From Bryoerythrophyllum caledonicum (taxonomy: Eukaryota > Streptophyta > Bryopsida > Pottiales > Pottiaceae): DNA of 64,000 nucleotides. The position numbers were made by a program, and so were the translations under genes. Below are positions 45,823-58,089 of the stretch, piece by piece. Location of the stretch: the NCBI GenBank assembly GCA_963971425.1, contig OZ020514.1, positions 25,346,602-25,410,601 of the forward strand, read 5' to 3'. Position 1 is the stretch's first letter. Every line of letters starts with the position of its first letter. The notes below the pieces were generated by a model that ran no database searches, was not told the origin of the DNA, and saw only the letters and a program-made list of their open reading frames with translations.

Positions 45823-46542
45823 CTAAGGCACCGGAATTATGCCCGCCACCACGGCGAGAGTCGTAGGGGAAGATTTGTCTACTGCTCCCTGGCCATGCTT
45901 CAGGGGATTCCGTCTAACATAGTCGAGAACATCCTCATTTGATGCTAGCAGTCCGGCGAGCCATGGGCAAAACGTGGAGACCAAGAAGTTGTCATTCAAA
46001 AGCCCAATCCAAGATGGCGGATGAACTACACTAAAGGGATCGTTAAGGATGTTCTTTAGTGGGGTATCGTCTACAAGCAAGACATCCTTGGGAGACTTGG
46101 GCATTGCCTTGGAATTATAAACTGTGAAGTCCTTCAAAAAATTTGGCTTCTTTGGATGGGATGGGAGCACAAACGATGTTTTATAGCAATCGGCCTGCGT
46201 CAGGACAGTGACGTCTTCCAAAATGGCAGCACCTTTCTTGCGCAACTCCTTAAAAATATCTGTGATATTTTTCTCCAACACACTGCTCTAGAATGAGACA
46301 GTAGCCTTCTTCCCGATGAAGTTAAGAAGTTCTGTGCAACGAGGCCTTACTTTGATGTCCCTCGGTTGTCCCACTTTGAATTCCCCCTTGTGCACAGGAA
46401 CTCCATTTAAGTCAAACAGGACATGATAAACCCGATGTGTTGTTACCTGATCCTTGTTTCTAGGCTCACGGACAATCCTAGTAAGCATCTTTGGACCTGA
46501 ACCCAAAATACGAGTACGTAGGCTAAGATGAGGAACTTGCAC
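45823..46542 (-). pseudogene. FCP1-like HAD domain remnant (F)
   Basis: Minus-strand frame with HVLFDLNGVPV (motif I), ATVSF-stop-SS (motif II) and VLLVDDTPLKN (motif III), about 240 codons. The stop at motif II (TAG near 46289) replaces Trp of the WSS seen in A and D, a TGG to TAG change. An upstream exon with KMLTRIVREPRNKDQ ends before 46447. It is more diverged than the FCP1 exons of A and D, and no palindrome was seen nearby. It may be the left half of the element whose transposase is C, since the two would then be divergent as in A and B/D. Confidence 0.6.
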
Positions 46543-46844
46543 AGCTTAGAAAAAGTGCAAATATACATACACAAGTGTTCCGCACTGACAATCCTGAAAT
46601 GCTCGGTGGAAGATTGAGCACTATAAAGACGATGGCACATAAGTATGAATGTACACATTAGATACCTGGGACAGTAGGTGGAGTATCTCTAGAGGTCTGA
46701 GCTACACTAGCGACTTTTGCATTCTGCGTGGGGTTTTTGTCACCGACATCCTTCGACTGTGCTGATCCTTCCAAAACCTGAATACCAATAATGAAGTAGT
46801 CAGAATATGGTCTACGTAGAGTGAACTGTCCCCACTCAAATGCT

Positions 46845-48190
46845 CAACAAAGATATCTAAATATTTCTCACCATTCTCTGGAGATCAATTTTTTGGTTCA
46901 CTTGGTAAAGCATTTGATTACAAATGGGGCGGCATTGAATACGCACATCCATACAATAAAGAAGAAGCCTAAAAAGCCTTACACTAGGATAGACTTGCAG
47001 CCAAACATAATCCAAGAAATGGAATGTGTCTTGCACTTCTAGAAGAAGACTGGTAGCAAAATCCTACCTACCATATGGGACCATATTCAGATTCTCACAT
47101 CATATTTTTATTCCCAGCAGATACCATAGCTTATTTTGAACCAACCATACCAAAAGAACTAAACAAAAAACCCTGAACAGAAAAATCCACCTTACAAATA
47201 ATATGTGTGCATCAACAGAACAACACAATAGGCACCCAAATAAATATAGAACAACTAAATCATTAACTAATACCCTAAACATAAAACAATTATATGCCAA
47301 TTTAGCCCCATCAACACCCTCATCCAACACAGTTAACCGCAACAAACAATGGTCCAAAGCCAAATATCAAAACCTATGTCAAACACCCATCGTTATCTCA
47401 ATACCACTCCCACCCTATAACACAAATCTATCTCTTAAATTTAATCCAAAATATAGCTATTACACTGATGGATCATTTAAAGAACCAGAAGATGTAAGCC
47501 CATGACATTGGCATAGAGAAAAAGTTGGCTTTAGCATATACAATGCACCAAAAGACATTAAAATAGCCAAACGACTCCAATGACTACAAAACATCATTAG
47601 AGCCGAAATGATGGCTGTCCATAAAACACTACGAATCCTAAATGCTAAATACCCAAATGAGCCCACATACATATTCACAGAGTGCATCAATGTTTTATAC
47701 CTTTTAGACACGCAAATTCAACATCCTACTCTGCACAATGGCCACCCCGATAAAACTATTTTAGCACCAATGGTGCAAATGCTACAAGCACGTACCCAAC
47801 CCATATCATAACACAAAGTAAGAGCTCATGTGAACATTGAAGGCAATAAAAGATACGACTTGGACAACAACTTAACAAAACTAGCTAGTAATTTTTCAAA
47901 TATTGAAAATGGACAGGAAATAGAAACACTGACAAGGAACTCTCCAATGAATTTTGGACAAACCCTCTTATAATAGACTTAGAGAAAACATGTATTATAA
48001 AATTTGGAACATGCCAGAATATGGAAAATGCACAAAAACAATCATTCTTTGGCCGAGAAGATCCCCCTCTATTACATGTCCCATTTGTAACTCCACTGAA
48101 CCAAACATATGGCTACATGTATTATTCAAATGTCAACAACTACACATCTACGCACTGATTGTCAAAAGACATGACAAAGTAATATGAAAA
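46845..48190 (+). mobile_element. LINE fragment: RNase H domain and C-terminal zinc knuckle
   Basis: The frame from about 46845 reads SPFSGDQFFGSLGKAFDYKW, then a linker. From about 47455 an RNase H domain follows: YYTDGSFKEP, RAEMMAVHKTL, ECINVLYLL and VRAHVNIEGN, the D, E, D-like residues of an RNase H. It ends with CPICNSTEPNIWLHVLFKC (CCHC-like) and HIYALIVKRHDK. Reverse transcriptase is absent, and stops TGA near 47503 and 47579, TAA near 47809 and frameshifts break it. The layout matches RNase H-carrying non-LTR elements of streptophytes and algae. Confidence 0.7.
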
Positions 48191-48951
48191 ATCAGAGAAC
48201 TACTTGTATTCTTGTAGTTATCGTTTTGGTCGGATTCAAAATAAACCCTAAGCACCATATCAATATAGGTGGATTTGTTCGCAGGGAAATACTGTTCATA
48301 TGAATGCATCATGTTATTGTCACGATTGATTATACACCTGCTTTCTAACTTCACTTAACAATTATAATCACTCAATTAATCTCTTGCATCACTCCATACC
48401 TAAACACTCTCCAATTATCCATTCTTCATGATCTCATAATCATGTCAATTTCTCTCTTCTTCATTGTACTTACAGTAAATTATATTCAATTATTCGTGAT
48501 CAACTTCCGTAATCACATTCAACAACCAATTGTGTCACATAGATTACAATCTCTTCACGTATATCATTCAACTATCTAACTTTTCTATCTCCACAATTCT
48601 CATACAATGTTCATAAACTTCACTATCAATCACACAATCACACTTCTTTAATTCCAATTTTATTAATACTTCATACTAATCACAATTCTACACAAAGAAA
48701 TAGAAAAATCCAAAGAAAAACAAGAGGTAGCACCAAGCTTGCCTCGGCTTACGACTATCACAGTCTGGCCTCAAATTCATCTTCCTCAAAGTCTTTATCC
48801 AAAAACGAGATTCTAATTTCTAACTACCAGGTTCCAAGAGTCACATGCTTCTTCACCTCTTAACTAACTTCTCATGTAACTTTTCAATCTCACTACTGAA
48901 CTACAAAACTACCATGCAAACTGCCGAGTTTAACCATTTCTAAACCGTATG
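48191..48951. other. AT-rich stretch, no gene seen
   Basis: Pyrimidine-rich with CTTCTCTTCATTG-like text. It lies 3' of the gypsy element on its strand and might contain LTR sequence, but no second copy was found to prove it. Confidence 0.35.
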
Positions 48952-49896
48952 TTAACACAAAAAATAATTACATATTCTACATATTAGTAGAATGGGTTGA
49001 ACAACCGAACTACCCAACGGACGACCTAATACTTGCAACGAAGAGCCAATATCTCGTTGCTCAAACCCTGCTGCTCTACGACATTCTGCCATACCTGGTG
49101 CAACTTTGAACGATTGGATTGGCATTAAGATTGGTTGCTTCCTCTTTTCCGTAACAGGTATCACTACCGCTTGTACGCTCTTTTGAGTCCCCTCCGCCTG
49201 CTTCAATCCATACTTGATTGCTTCACTCACATAATTGGCACAGAGCAACGTCGTCACCTTCCCCATCTTCCTCTTTGCTTCGAGCTCGACATGGATCCTC
49301 GTCGCTACAAAAGCCACCCAATTAAACACCATCCCTTCCAATGTAGCTACCGTCAAAAGCAACAACTTCTTTGCTATGTACATCATGTGTCGATTCAGCG
49401 CCAACCTCTTATGTACAAAGCGCATCCACTCTTCCAATTCCGGCGTAAGAGCTTCTCCAGTCTTCCATCCTTGGCCCTTCTCAAACTCTCTATCAAATGT
49501 CTTGAAATAATTGCCCGGTACAAAATCCGATTCCAAATCTCCTGACATTGGCAGTTCATCCATCAAAAGATACAAGACCTTGTTCAGTACCGTCTCATCA
49601 ATGCCTATAATCTTGCCCTTCACTACACTCGACCCATCTGAAGGATCATAATTCTTCAAGAACTTCTCCAACAATTCTACATCAATCAATGGCAGATTCT
49701 ATGACATACGTACAAACCCATGCATGTACGACTCTTGAAAACACTGTTGCTTCTCCTTCGACCAACAAACATCTAAACGAACAGGCTCCATATTCGTCAT
49801 GATGATACACTTCAATGGCGGCAGCTCTTCCTTACGCCTCACATTGCGTTGTCTCTCTTCTCTGTTCGACTGTCCCTTGCTACTCTCCATCGCCAT
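48952..49896 (-). pseudogene. Extra open frame downstream of gypsy integrase
   Basis: About 314 codons broken by one TAG (near 49697): MAMESSKGQ...VRRKEELPPLK, then VELLEKFLKNYDPSDGS and AKKLLLLTVATLEGMVFNWV. Same strand as pol, past the integrase. It resembles the gag-like/putative plant transposon domain found in some retroelements, but I cannot assign it. Confidence 0.45.
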
Positions 49897-50225
49897 TGTG
49901 TACTACAACAAGTTTACGCACATAACTATTCTCTCGAACACAACTCCAATTGACACAAACACACAATGCTCACAAGAGTCCCACTCCTTACTTCTACGAT
50001 GGATCTGTCTTCTTCTTCCTCACGATACGTCATAATGAATTGACCTACTAAATTAAACTTCAATAGCTTGCTTTACTCTAACTGTCTCAATTCTCATTAT
50101 TACCACCTCTTTCTCTCACTTCACACTTACTAATCTACCATCATGACTAAACTGCCTATCTCTCCGTTAAGATAAAACCCGTTCCGGGTTTTTATTTTTA
50201 TTTTTGATTTAGTTCCAATTTCTCA

Positions 50226-51121
50226 CTATGTGTTATAAAGCCGTAACCGATTACCATTAATACGCGTAGTAAACTTAGTTCCCATAAAATCTTCCAATTC
50301 CACCGAACCATTGAAAAATCCTTCAATAACGCGATATGGGCCATGCCAACAAACCTGAAATTTGCCCTGAAATTTTTTAAAACGACTATCATAAAGTAAG
50401 ACTAAATCATTGGGCATAAAGACTTTGGCCGTAATTCACTATCATAATAATTCTTCCTCCGTTTTTGAGTAGTTTCCATTGTGAATAAAGCATTCACACA
50501 AACTTCATCCAATTTTTTCAATTTGGCTAACCGATGACCTAATGATTCGGAATCCCCTAATCAATTATCAATAGCAATTTGTTAACTGGGAACTTCCAAT
50601 TCAATTTGTAATATTGCTTCTTGTCAATAAACTAGTTGAAAAGGTGTAGCATTGGTAGTAATTTTATATGCAGTACGGTATGCCCATAAAACATCAAACA
50701 ATTTGGTGTCCCAAATAGTGCTCGCTCGTGAAACTGTCTTCGTTAAAATCTTGCATAAAATACCATTGGTCTTCTTTGTCTGTCCAATTGCTCGTGGAGG
50801 ATACCGAGTAGTTTTTTGATGTTTTATCTCATATTTTGTTGTGAATGCTTCAATTGTACTATTAATAAAATGAGTTCCTCGATCACTAACCAATTCCTTT
50901 CGGCACTCTAAACGGGTAATAATACTTTTATATAAAAATGTTGCAACTATTGTGGCGTTATTAGTCTTTGTAGCAGAAGCTTCGGCCCATTTTGTAACAT
51001 AATCAGTGGCTACCAAAATATAGCGTTTTTGTCCAATCCAAGAAGTAGGTGCAATTAGGCCAACAAAATCAATACCCCATTTTTCAAAAGGTGCATGGGC
51101 AAGAATTAGTACTAACGGCAT
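50226..51121 (-). pseudogene. Gypsy integrase
   Basis: The catalytic core at 50624-51121 has WGIDFVGLI and LVSDRGTHF (the two Asp). The Glu motif reads PRAIGQTKKTN, with Lys where Glu is expected, so it is inactive. After a frame break, the C-terminal GPY module (KFQVCWHGPYRVIEGF) is at 50226-50417. Downstream of RNase H on the minus strand. Confidence 0.8.
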
Positions 51122-51274
51122 TGCTGAAGTACCTGTTGGTTGTACAATTCTTTGACATGGGTCACAACGCCTTACAAATTGGTGCGCATCCGCGAATAAT
51201 ATTGGCCACCAGTATCTAGCCTATAAAGCTTTTTGTGCAAAACTGTCTCCGGCAAAATGCCCACCACAACTATC

Positions 51275-52576
51275 CTAGTGACAGCCTTCCAATATTGTAC
51301 AAACGTCATGCTGATAAATACAACGGTTTAAAATTCCATCCAAGCCTTGCTTATATAAAGCTTCTCCAATCATGATATATGGTGCACTCATTAAAATAAG
51401 ACGGCGTATAAGTTTCTCCGTAAAATGGAAAGGAAAAATTTGAAATGTCAAAGACTGGATCAACTCACTATATTCCTCTGAAATTATATCTAATGCAAAT
51501 AATTGCGTATCAGGTAACACATTGTCAATTGATTCATTACCCAGTACATTCGTTAAACGAGACAAATGATCAGCATTGGCATAAGCCTTCCCAGGGCATA
51601 CATTGATAGTAAAATCAAATTCTTGTAATAGCAGCATCCTTGTCAAGAAATCAAAATCCTTGTCATCTTTTTGGCTTAAAATAGACCCAATAGCGACATT
51701 GGATGCATCCACATAAACATGAAATGGGGTTGTCCAGCACGGTGCCACCAAAATTGGTGCACTCGCCAATTTTTGTTTCAATGTCTCAAAAGCCAATGTC
51801 CATTTCTTGGTCCAATTGGACTGGTTCCATCTTTTGGAGGTTTCTTTATAAGATTAGTTAATGGCTGACAGATAACTGCAAAAGAATGAATAAATATTCG
51901 ATAATAACTGAAAGGTCCAACAAAGCCACGCAAATCGGATACATTTAAATTGCGGTAAATTTAATATGAACTTAACTCTATCAAGGTTCATAGCAATACT
52001 AGCGATCAAAACTATATGACCCAATAATTTACTAGAGGGTACCCCGGATTGACATTTGTCTATATTTAGTGAGATTCCATATTTTGCACATTGCTCTAAA
52101 CAATTTCTCAAACATACTAAATGTTTTGCTCTTGTACTAAATGTACAAAAGTCATCTAAAAATATCTCCATAGAAATTCTCAAGTACTCCTGAAAAGCTT
52201 GTGTCATCACCCGTTGAAATGTAGTAGGTTCTTTACAAAGCCCAAATGGCATTACTTTGTACGCAAATGTTCTTCAACAAGTCGTAAAAGTGGTCTTCAA
52301 CTGATCTTCTTTAGCAATTTTCACTTGATTATTAGTCGAGAATCCATCTAAAAACAAATAACATTCATGTCCAGCTACGGCATCTAATATACTATCCGTA
52401 AATGGTAAAGGAAAATAATCCTTCTTAGTCGCCGCATTCAATTTTCGAAAGTCTTGACAAATACGAATTTTCCAATTTTTCTTCGGAACCATAACAATTG
52501 GTGAAACCCATTCACTATAGGGTACTAGATATATAAATCCCACATCCAATAGCTTATCTAATTCCTCTTTAACCAA
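51275..52576 (-). pseudogene. Gypsy reverse transcriptase and RNase H
   Basis: Reverse transcriptase at 51854-52576: WVSPIVMVPKKNWKIRICQD, KTTFTTC-stop, MPFGLCKEPTTFQ and IFLDDF, where active members have YxDD. RNase H at 51275-51796: PFHVYVDASNVAIGSIL. The stop before MPFGLC sits where EWGTFAYK is normal, a TGG to TGA change. It cannot give a full polyprotein. Confidence 0.82.
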
Positions 52577-53143
52577 TTACGAATATTTTGGATTAAGACG
52601 ATGTTGCCTTTGGCAAACTCGTATAGCAATATCTTTCAATATGATTTGATGTTCACAGACTTCACCTGGAATACCTTTCAAATCCGCATATGACCAGGCA
52701 AAAGCTAATTTATGCTTCATAAAATAGGAATGCCAAATTGCTTTTTTGTCACCCGTTATACCATCATAAATTCAAATATTTTTAGGATTAGTTTCATTAC
52801 CCAAGTTAATGGATTGGCACTTTGGAGTTTTTAAAATTTCTTGAATAACCTTATGCTCTATATCAGATTCTTTTATAAAGTCGGACAAACTAGAACTTTC
52901 CCATTCACGTTCCATAACACTCACTTGCTGAACTTCATACAGATTCATCCATTGTACAATCATATGATCACAATCATCAATAACAACTGGGTCAATTAAA
53001 TATTCACCCGGTCCTACACATTGATATTCAACTGTACTTTCCTCGGTGATTACCGGTTTATCAATATGAATGTAATTGAAATCTTCCAATTCATCTTCTA
53101 AAGATTCATCTTTATAGTCGGACGTGAATTCAAAATTAGCAAC

Positions 53144-53617
53144 CTATGTTTCCCCATGATATTGAACTGGATACATCTGAATCACAATTTTATCTATACC
53201 GGCCCCAATTGTCAATGTACCTCGACCCCAATCATTACGAGCTTTTGCTTGATGTAACCATGGTCTTTCCAGCAAAATTGGGTAGGACAACATTGAACTT
53301 TGCACTCGGAAGACAATGTAATCAATTTTGTAAGTAATGCTTGTAATAACTGTATCAATACTCCATAGTGTACCCATAGGTTTAACTCGGCTGGAATCTG
53401 CCATTCGTAACATTACCATTGTGGGCAACAATTGGATCAAACCCAATTCGTCCATTGTATCAACATTCATGAGATTTACACTAGATCCACCATCAACTTG
53501 TACACCTAGAACTAGCACACCATCAATAGAAACATCAATGGTTGGAGCTCCTAGATCAGGATTCAAACTGATTTCTCTAATTTCTTTATTACGGGATCTG
53601 CGTCTAATTAACGACAA
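53144..53617 (-). pseudogene. Gypsy retropepsin-like protease region
   Basis: GVQVDGGSSVNLMNVDTM corresponds to the retropepsin active-site loop, with D-G-G where D-S/T-G is usual, followed by LLERPWLHQAKA. The linker to reverse transcriptase (52580-53143) is open in pieces (52772-53089). Confidence 0.65.
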
Positions 53618-54399
53618 GTGTAATGAAGTATGACAATCCGGTGCAATTGCGTTTCATTGAAATTGTAGGTTGAATTGTACTTAAATCCTTTAAATTATCA
53701 TACGGTTCCGGATTGGTTGTAATATCCAATGCCCATTTCTTCTTTCCAATTTTGGATCCCATTTCTAGTAAATTGGTCTTTCCAATTTTTGGAACTGGTT
53801 CTTTACCTAGTTTCGGCGAAACCCGTAACATAGGTTCTTCGAGAGCATAAGATTGGTTTGTCAACTAGGACAATATTGGTTCTTTGGGAATTGGTGAGCG
53901 ACCCAATATAGTAGTTGGATTGATGCGGGAGATCATCCCCGTTTCCGGAATTGGTCCCCCACTCAAAATTGGTAATGGCTCGTTGTTTCCCTAAATTGGT
54001 ACTGGTTGCTCTTCAGTTATTGGTTTTTCCAATATTGCAACTCATTCGTTATTCTTCTGCTGATTCCTTGTAAGTACAGCTTAGACCACTTCCACTCTAT
54101 GCACTGGTGATTCTTGGATACTCTTAGGATTCTCTTCCACAATTTGTACAGTAGATGGCATCTGTTGATCGCTGTTATTGGGATTAAATGGAGCATTACA
54201 TCAGTAATATTGGTGACCGGACTGCTTACAATTTCCGCTGACTAGAACATAATATTCCACAAATTTTGGATTTGGACAATCACTAGTGTATTGTCCTAAT
54301 TGCCAACATAAAAAACAACGAACTAACTTCCTTCGTGAGCCACTTAGCAAATTGGGCGTCTCAACGAGTATATATCGTCTAGGTTGATTCCGTGTAGCT

Positions 54400-55620
54400 T
54401 CAGTATAGGATCTTGGTTGACCAGTCGTGATAAATGTGTATTGGGCAGTTGATTTGGCATAACTTGGAAATTCCCTTGTTGGTTATTGCCACAATTTGGC
54501 ATATTGGCCCCATAATTCGGGTTAAAATTTGGATTTTGAAAATTTCCACCACCTCTATTTTGTCAATTGGAAAGATTGCCTTTCCAACCACCCATATTTC
54601 CGGTTTGCACTTGATTAATGTCCCACTGAGTTGGTTGAATCATTGTCTAAGTGCCAAACTGTGGTTGACCTTGTAAATACCAATATTTAGCAGTAGGATG
54701 TTTTCCACCGCAACACTTGCATTGTACTCCTGTTTGTCGTGGTGACGGACATTCTGTATCAAAATGACCTTGCCCCTTATAGTTATTACACCATACATTG
54801 GGTCTCGAATTAGTAAGTTTCCGACGTTTTTCTTTATCTTTGGCCATATTAACCGCCAATTCCTCCATTTTCTTCGTAAGATTTAATAACAATGTCTCAT
54901 TCAAATTTGTTCCCGCGGATGAATCTGGTAATTCATGCTGGGGACAAGTCAATGCTGAAGCATACAGTACCACTGCTCTGGAAGGTACTAATTGCAACGG
55001 TGTCGCATTGATTACTCCTTGTAAATTGGCACCTCCTTGAGCTGCATTAACAGCCCATGGATAACTTCCCATTAACATATTTCCTCTTGCGGATTCACAG
55101 AATAGGGAATCATCGTGGGGCCTACAGTCAGCAATTGATCGTAATGGCATTCTTCCCATATCTTTGCACGTTCTAAAGATGCTCCTACTGTAACTGCTTG
55201 AGCCTCCTTAACAAACATTTTTAATTCCTATGGATTTAAACCATTCATTATTATTGACAATATAAATGATTCAGGCATTTGATTATTCAACCATTTGCGA
55301 AGTATATCCGCAACTCTACTATAATATGGTTGCACTAGTTCGCCCACGAACATCTTGCTTGTCATCAAACTTTCTCGAACCCGAGTTTCAAAACCAATTG
55401 GCCTAAAATGTGTTAGAAAAGCGTTTTGCAAAGCTACCCAATTCGGAAATTGACCTACTGTTTGACGATTATACCATTCAAATGCCGTGTCTTTCAACGT
55501 CGCTGGAAACCATCTCAGCCATATAACTTCAGTTCTTCCATTATTGGCTACACACGCTGTCAAAAATTGGGACAAATGATGATCCAGATCAGAACTTGGC
55601 CATCCACTAAATGTTGGCAA
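54400..55620 (-). pseudogene. Gypsy gag with CCHC zinc knuckle
   Basis: 55228-55620 has a retrotransposon gag core: PTFSGWPSSDLDHHLSQF, WYNRQTVGQFPNWVALQNAF and RPIGFE. 54647-55159 has WCNNYKGQGHFDTECPS and QCKCCGGKHPTAKYW, CCHC-type knuckles. The N terminus is cut off at 55635. Confidence 0.8.
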
Positions 55621-55634
55621 TGGCGCAACAGTGT

Positions 55635-58089
55635 AGGTGGGAGCTCCCGTTCGTACAACAATTCCTCAAGGAATACTCGTCCAACACTGTCCAGGAATGT
55701 TGAATTCCTCGTGACCCCTCATTCCATTAATGCAGTTGCGAGCAATAGTTGTTGCAGTCAAAACTGTGTTCAACACTACCCTAGAGATAAAATAAAAGCC
55801 CTCCGGATGCGCTTGTACAGTGAGACCATTGTGCAGTTCAGAAATCATATCAAACTCGACGTTCATAGACAGTTTCATAGAAACTCTGCGAATAAGAAGG
55901 TTGTGACTCTACAGGGTGTGGATGTTTGTGCCCATGCCTGGATGAAAATCATGGATGTGAGTTTGAGTACTTTCTATCGGAATGCGAAGGACGCTGCTGC
56001 TGGTCATGCGGCTCAACACCATGGGAATACTGGTTTGCGTAAGCCTAGAGGTCATACGGTTGTGGCTACTGCCGCTCTTGGAGCTATCCTTGATAGACAT
56101 GCAGACCACATGCCTCACAAGTCTCGTGTTCTCCCATCTGGCAAGAAGGCTGTGGCAAAGGTCCTTCCTGCAAGTTTTAAGTGGAAGTAGCAGATATCGC
56201 ATCTTGATAATCATCTCGCTGATTGTGGATTGCCGCCAATCTCAACCTCAAGCTTGAATAAGATTCGGCGAGTGAGCTTCCCTGAGTACTATGCCAAGAA
56301 AGGTGGAGACAACTTTGCCCGTTGTTCTACGTGTGACAAATACCAGGATTAGAAGAAGCTTACTCAACCTGGAACACAAGCATCACTGCTATGGCAGAAG
56401 AAAATGCAGGTTCACATCGATTCTGCTTTTGCACATCGGGACTTGTACTATCTGAACCGATTTTGATCAAAGTCGTCGCCCCAGGAGGTTCTAACCATCA
56501 TGCATGATAAGATGGATCACTCAAAGACCGCCTCCCTAGTTTTTTCACATAAAACAAAGCACTTAGATGGGCTTATGAAGTTGCCTCTTGCAGTCACAGG
56601 CATGCTTGCCCATGGTCATGTGGACCAGCGTTACGCCCATTACGGCCTTGATCTATACTCCCATGATGCGAAGTACACGGTCGGGTCGTTCGCAAAACTA
56701 TTACGTGACCTGGAGGCGCCTCCGAAGTCATCGTCCCGGCAACTCTTTCCAAAATCTAGTTCTCATCCATTGTATGCGGTGGTATTACGGGGTTCAGAGA
56801 TGTGTTTGGATCCATTAGGGCCGATTCCAGATATCCCAGTTCCAGGGAGGCCTTTGCCTCCAATATTGAACGCGCAAATGGACAATGTTGTTGGTGATAA
56901 CAAAAATAGATTTGTTTTTTGTTTTTGGTCTCTCCTTGTTGCAAACCGCATCTTTTGCAAGGTATATGTTAATTTCATGCTAGCTGGTCATACACATGAT
57001 GATATAGATGCATTATTTGGTCGTTGGAGTATGACACTGAGGAAGGAGAGTTTTCCAACCATTCCTTTCTTCATGAGGTTGTTCATGAAAAATGAGAGTC
57101 TTCCCACAATCCCGCATCTTATTGAAGAGGTTCCTGACTTTAAGAAGTTCATTGGGGATATGATTGCGGATGGTGATGAAGCTTTACAGGGTCATACAAA
57201 GGCTCATCAGTTCAAGTTTTATGTGGATTGTAGTGGTTGTCCGGTAATGAAGTATAAAATCCTTTGTCATGATGAGGATTGGCTTCCTAAGGGAGGAGAA
57301 GGTAGTGGCATCAAATTGTGGAAGGAGGATTCTGAAGGAAGGTCTTTATGGCCTCGCGGAGAACTTGATGCATTGAAGCCTTCTACGATGCGGCATCTCC
57401 ATGAGGTGGTGAAGGGACTTTCAGGATTCATCGATCACTGGGAGCAATCATCGCGGGAGTCTATTGAAGCCCGTTCGCGTTTTGAGCCGCTATCGTACTA
57501 TTGGCGCAATGTTAGAGATGCTCTGACACTTCCAATGGATACGTGGATATCATTGGAAGACGGCTTTTGGCCAACGACGCGAATTGCCCATGCCATTGAA
57601 GATGAGTTCTCAGCGGAGGGTGAGGTTCGCGAGGAGTACTGTGAAGATGAGCATTTTGTTGGCGAGAGACGCGATCGTCCACCTCCTTCTTTTAGAGTTG
57701 GTCGTGATCTTTTTTCTGGCTACTTTGTTGCATTGCAGCCTTGTGATGGAGACGAGCGCCCATTTTGGATTGCTCTAGCAATTTCAGATTCTAACTCTAA
57801 CATGGATATGCCATACACCGTCCGTATCCAATTCTTCTGCCCTATATTGCGCAATCGGGATGTTCTGAAGTTCTATAAAGTTTGGTATACTGATTGCAAC
57901 CTTTGTTGGACAATTGAAAAGGGGATAGCCATAACATGGGAGAGTACCGATTCAATCTTGACAGCATGGAAACCTAGGTCTTCAAAGAGGGATGGAGGTC
58001 ATATACAAGATTCAACTACAAAAATTCCGAAGGGGCAAGTAGCGATTATTAAGGCCTCCTTGGAAGCACTTGTCAGGTCCGAATCGTAA
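55635..58089 (+). pseudogene. DDE transposase copy C, 5' truncated
   Basis: Frame equivalent to B from residue about 120 (LGGSSRSYNN) to the stop at 58087-58089 (ALVRSES). In-frame stops: TAG 56188 after FKWK and TGA near 56464 after NRF, both shared with B, plus TAG near 56350 where B has CAG (Gln). No frameshift. MHDKMDH (56500), MDNVVGDNKNRF and GHTHDDIDALF are intact. It retains the uninterrupted CCTAGGTCTTCAAAG that marks the empty site of element A in copy B. The 5' end abuts the gypsy gag at 55634. Confidence 0.85.

Larger units (their letters stand above)
48952..55634 (-). mobile_element. Decayed Ty3/gypsy retrotransposon, 5' truncated at copy C
   Basis: Domains in minus-strand order are gag with CCHC knuckle, aspartic protease, reverse transcriptase, RNase H, integrase with GPY module, then an extra open frame. 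Integrase after RNase H is the Ty3/gypsy order. All parts carry stops or frameshifts. The upstream end breaks at 55634/55635, inside the gag N terminus, where transposase C begins with a few bases of microhomology (TAGGTGGGA). No LTR identified. Confidence 0.85.
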
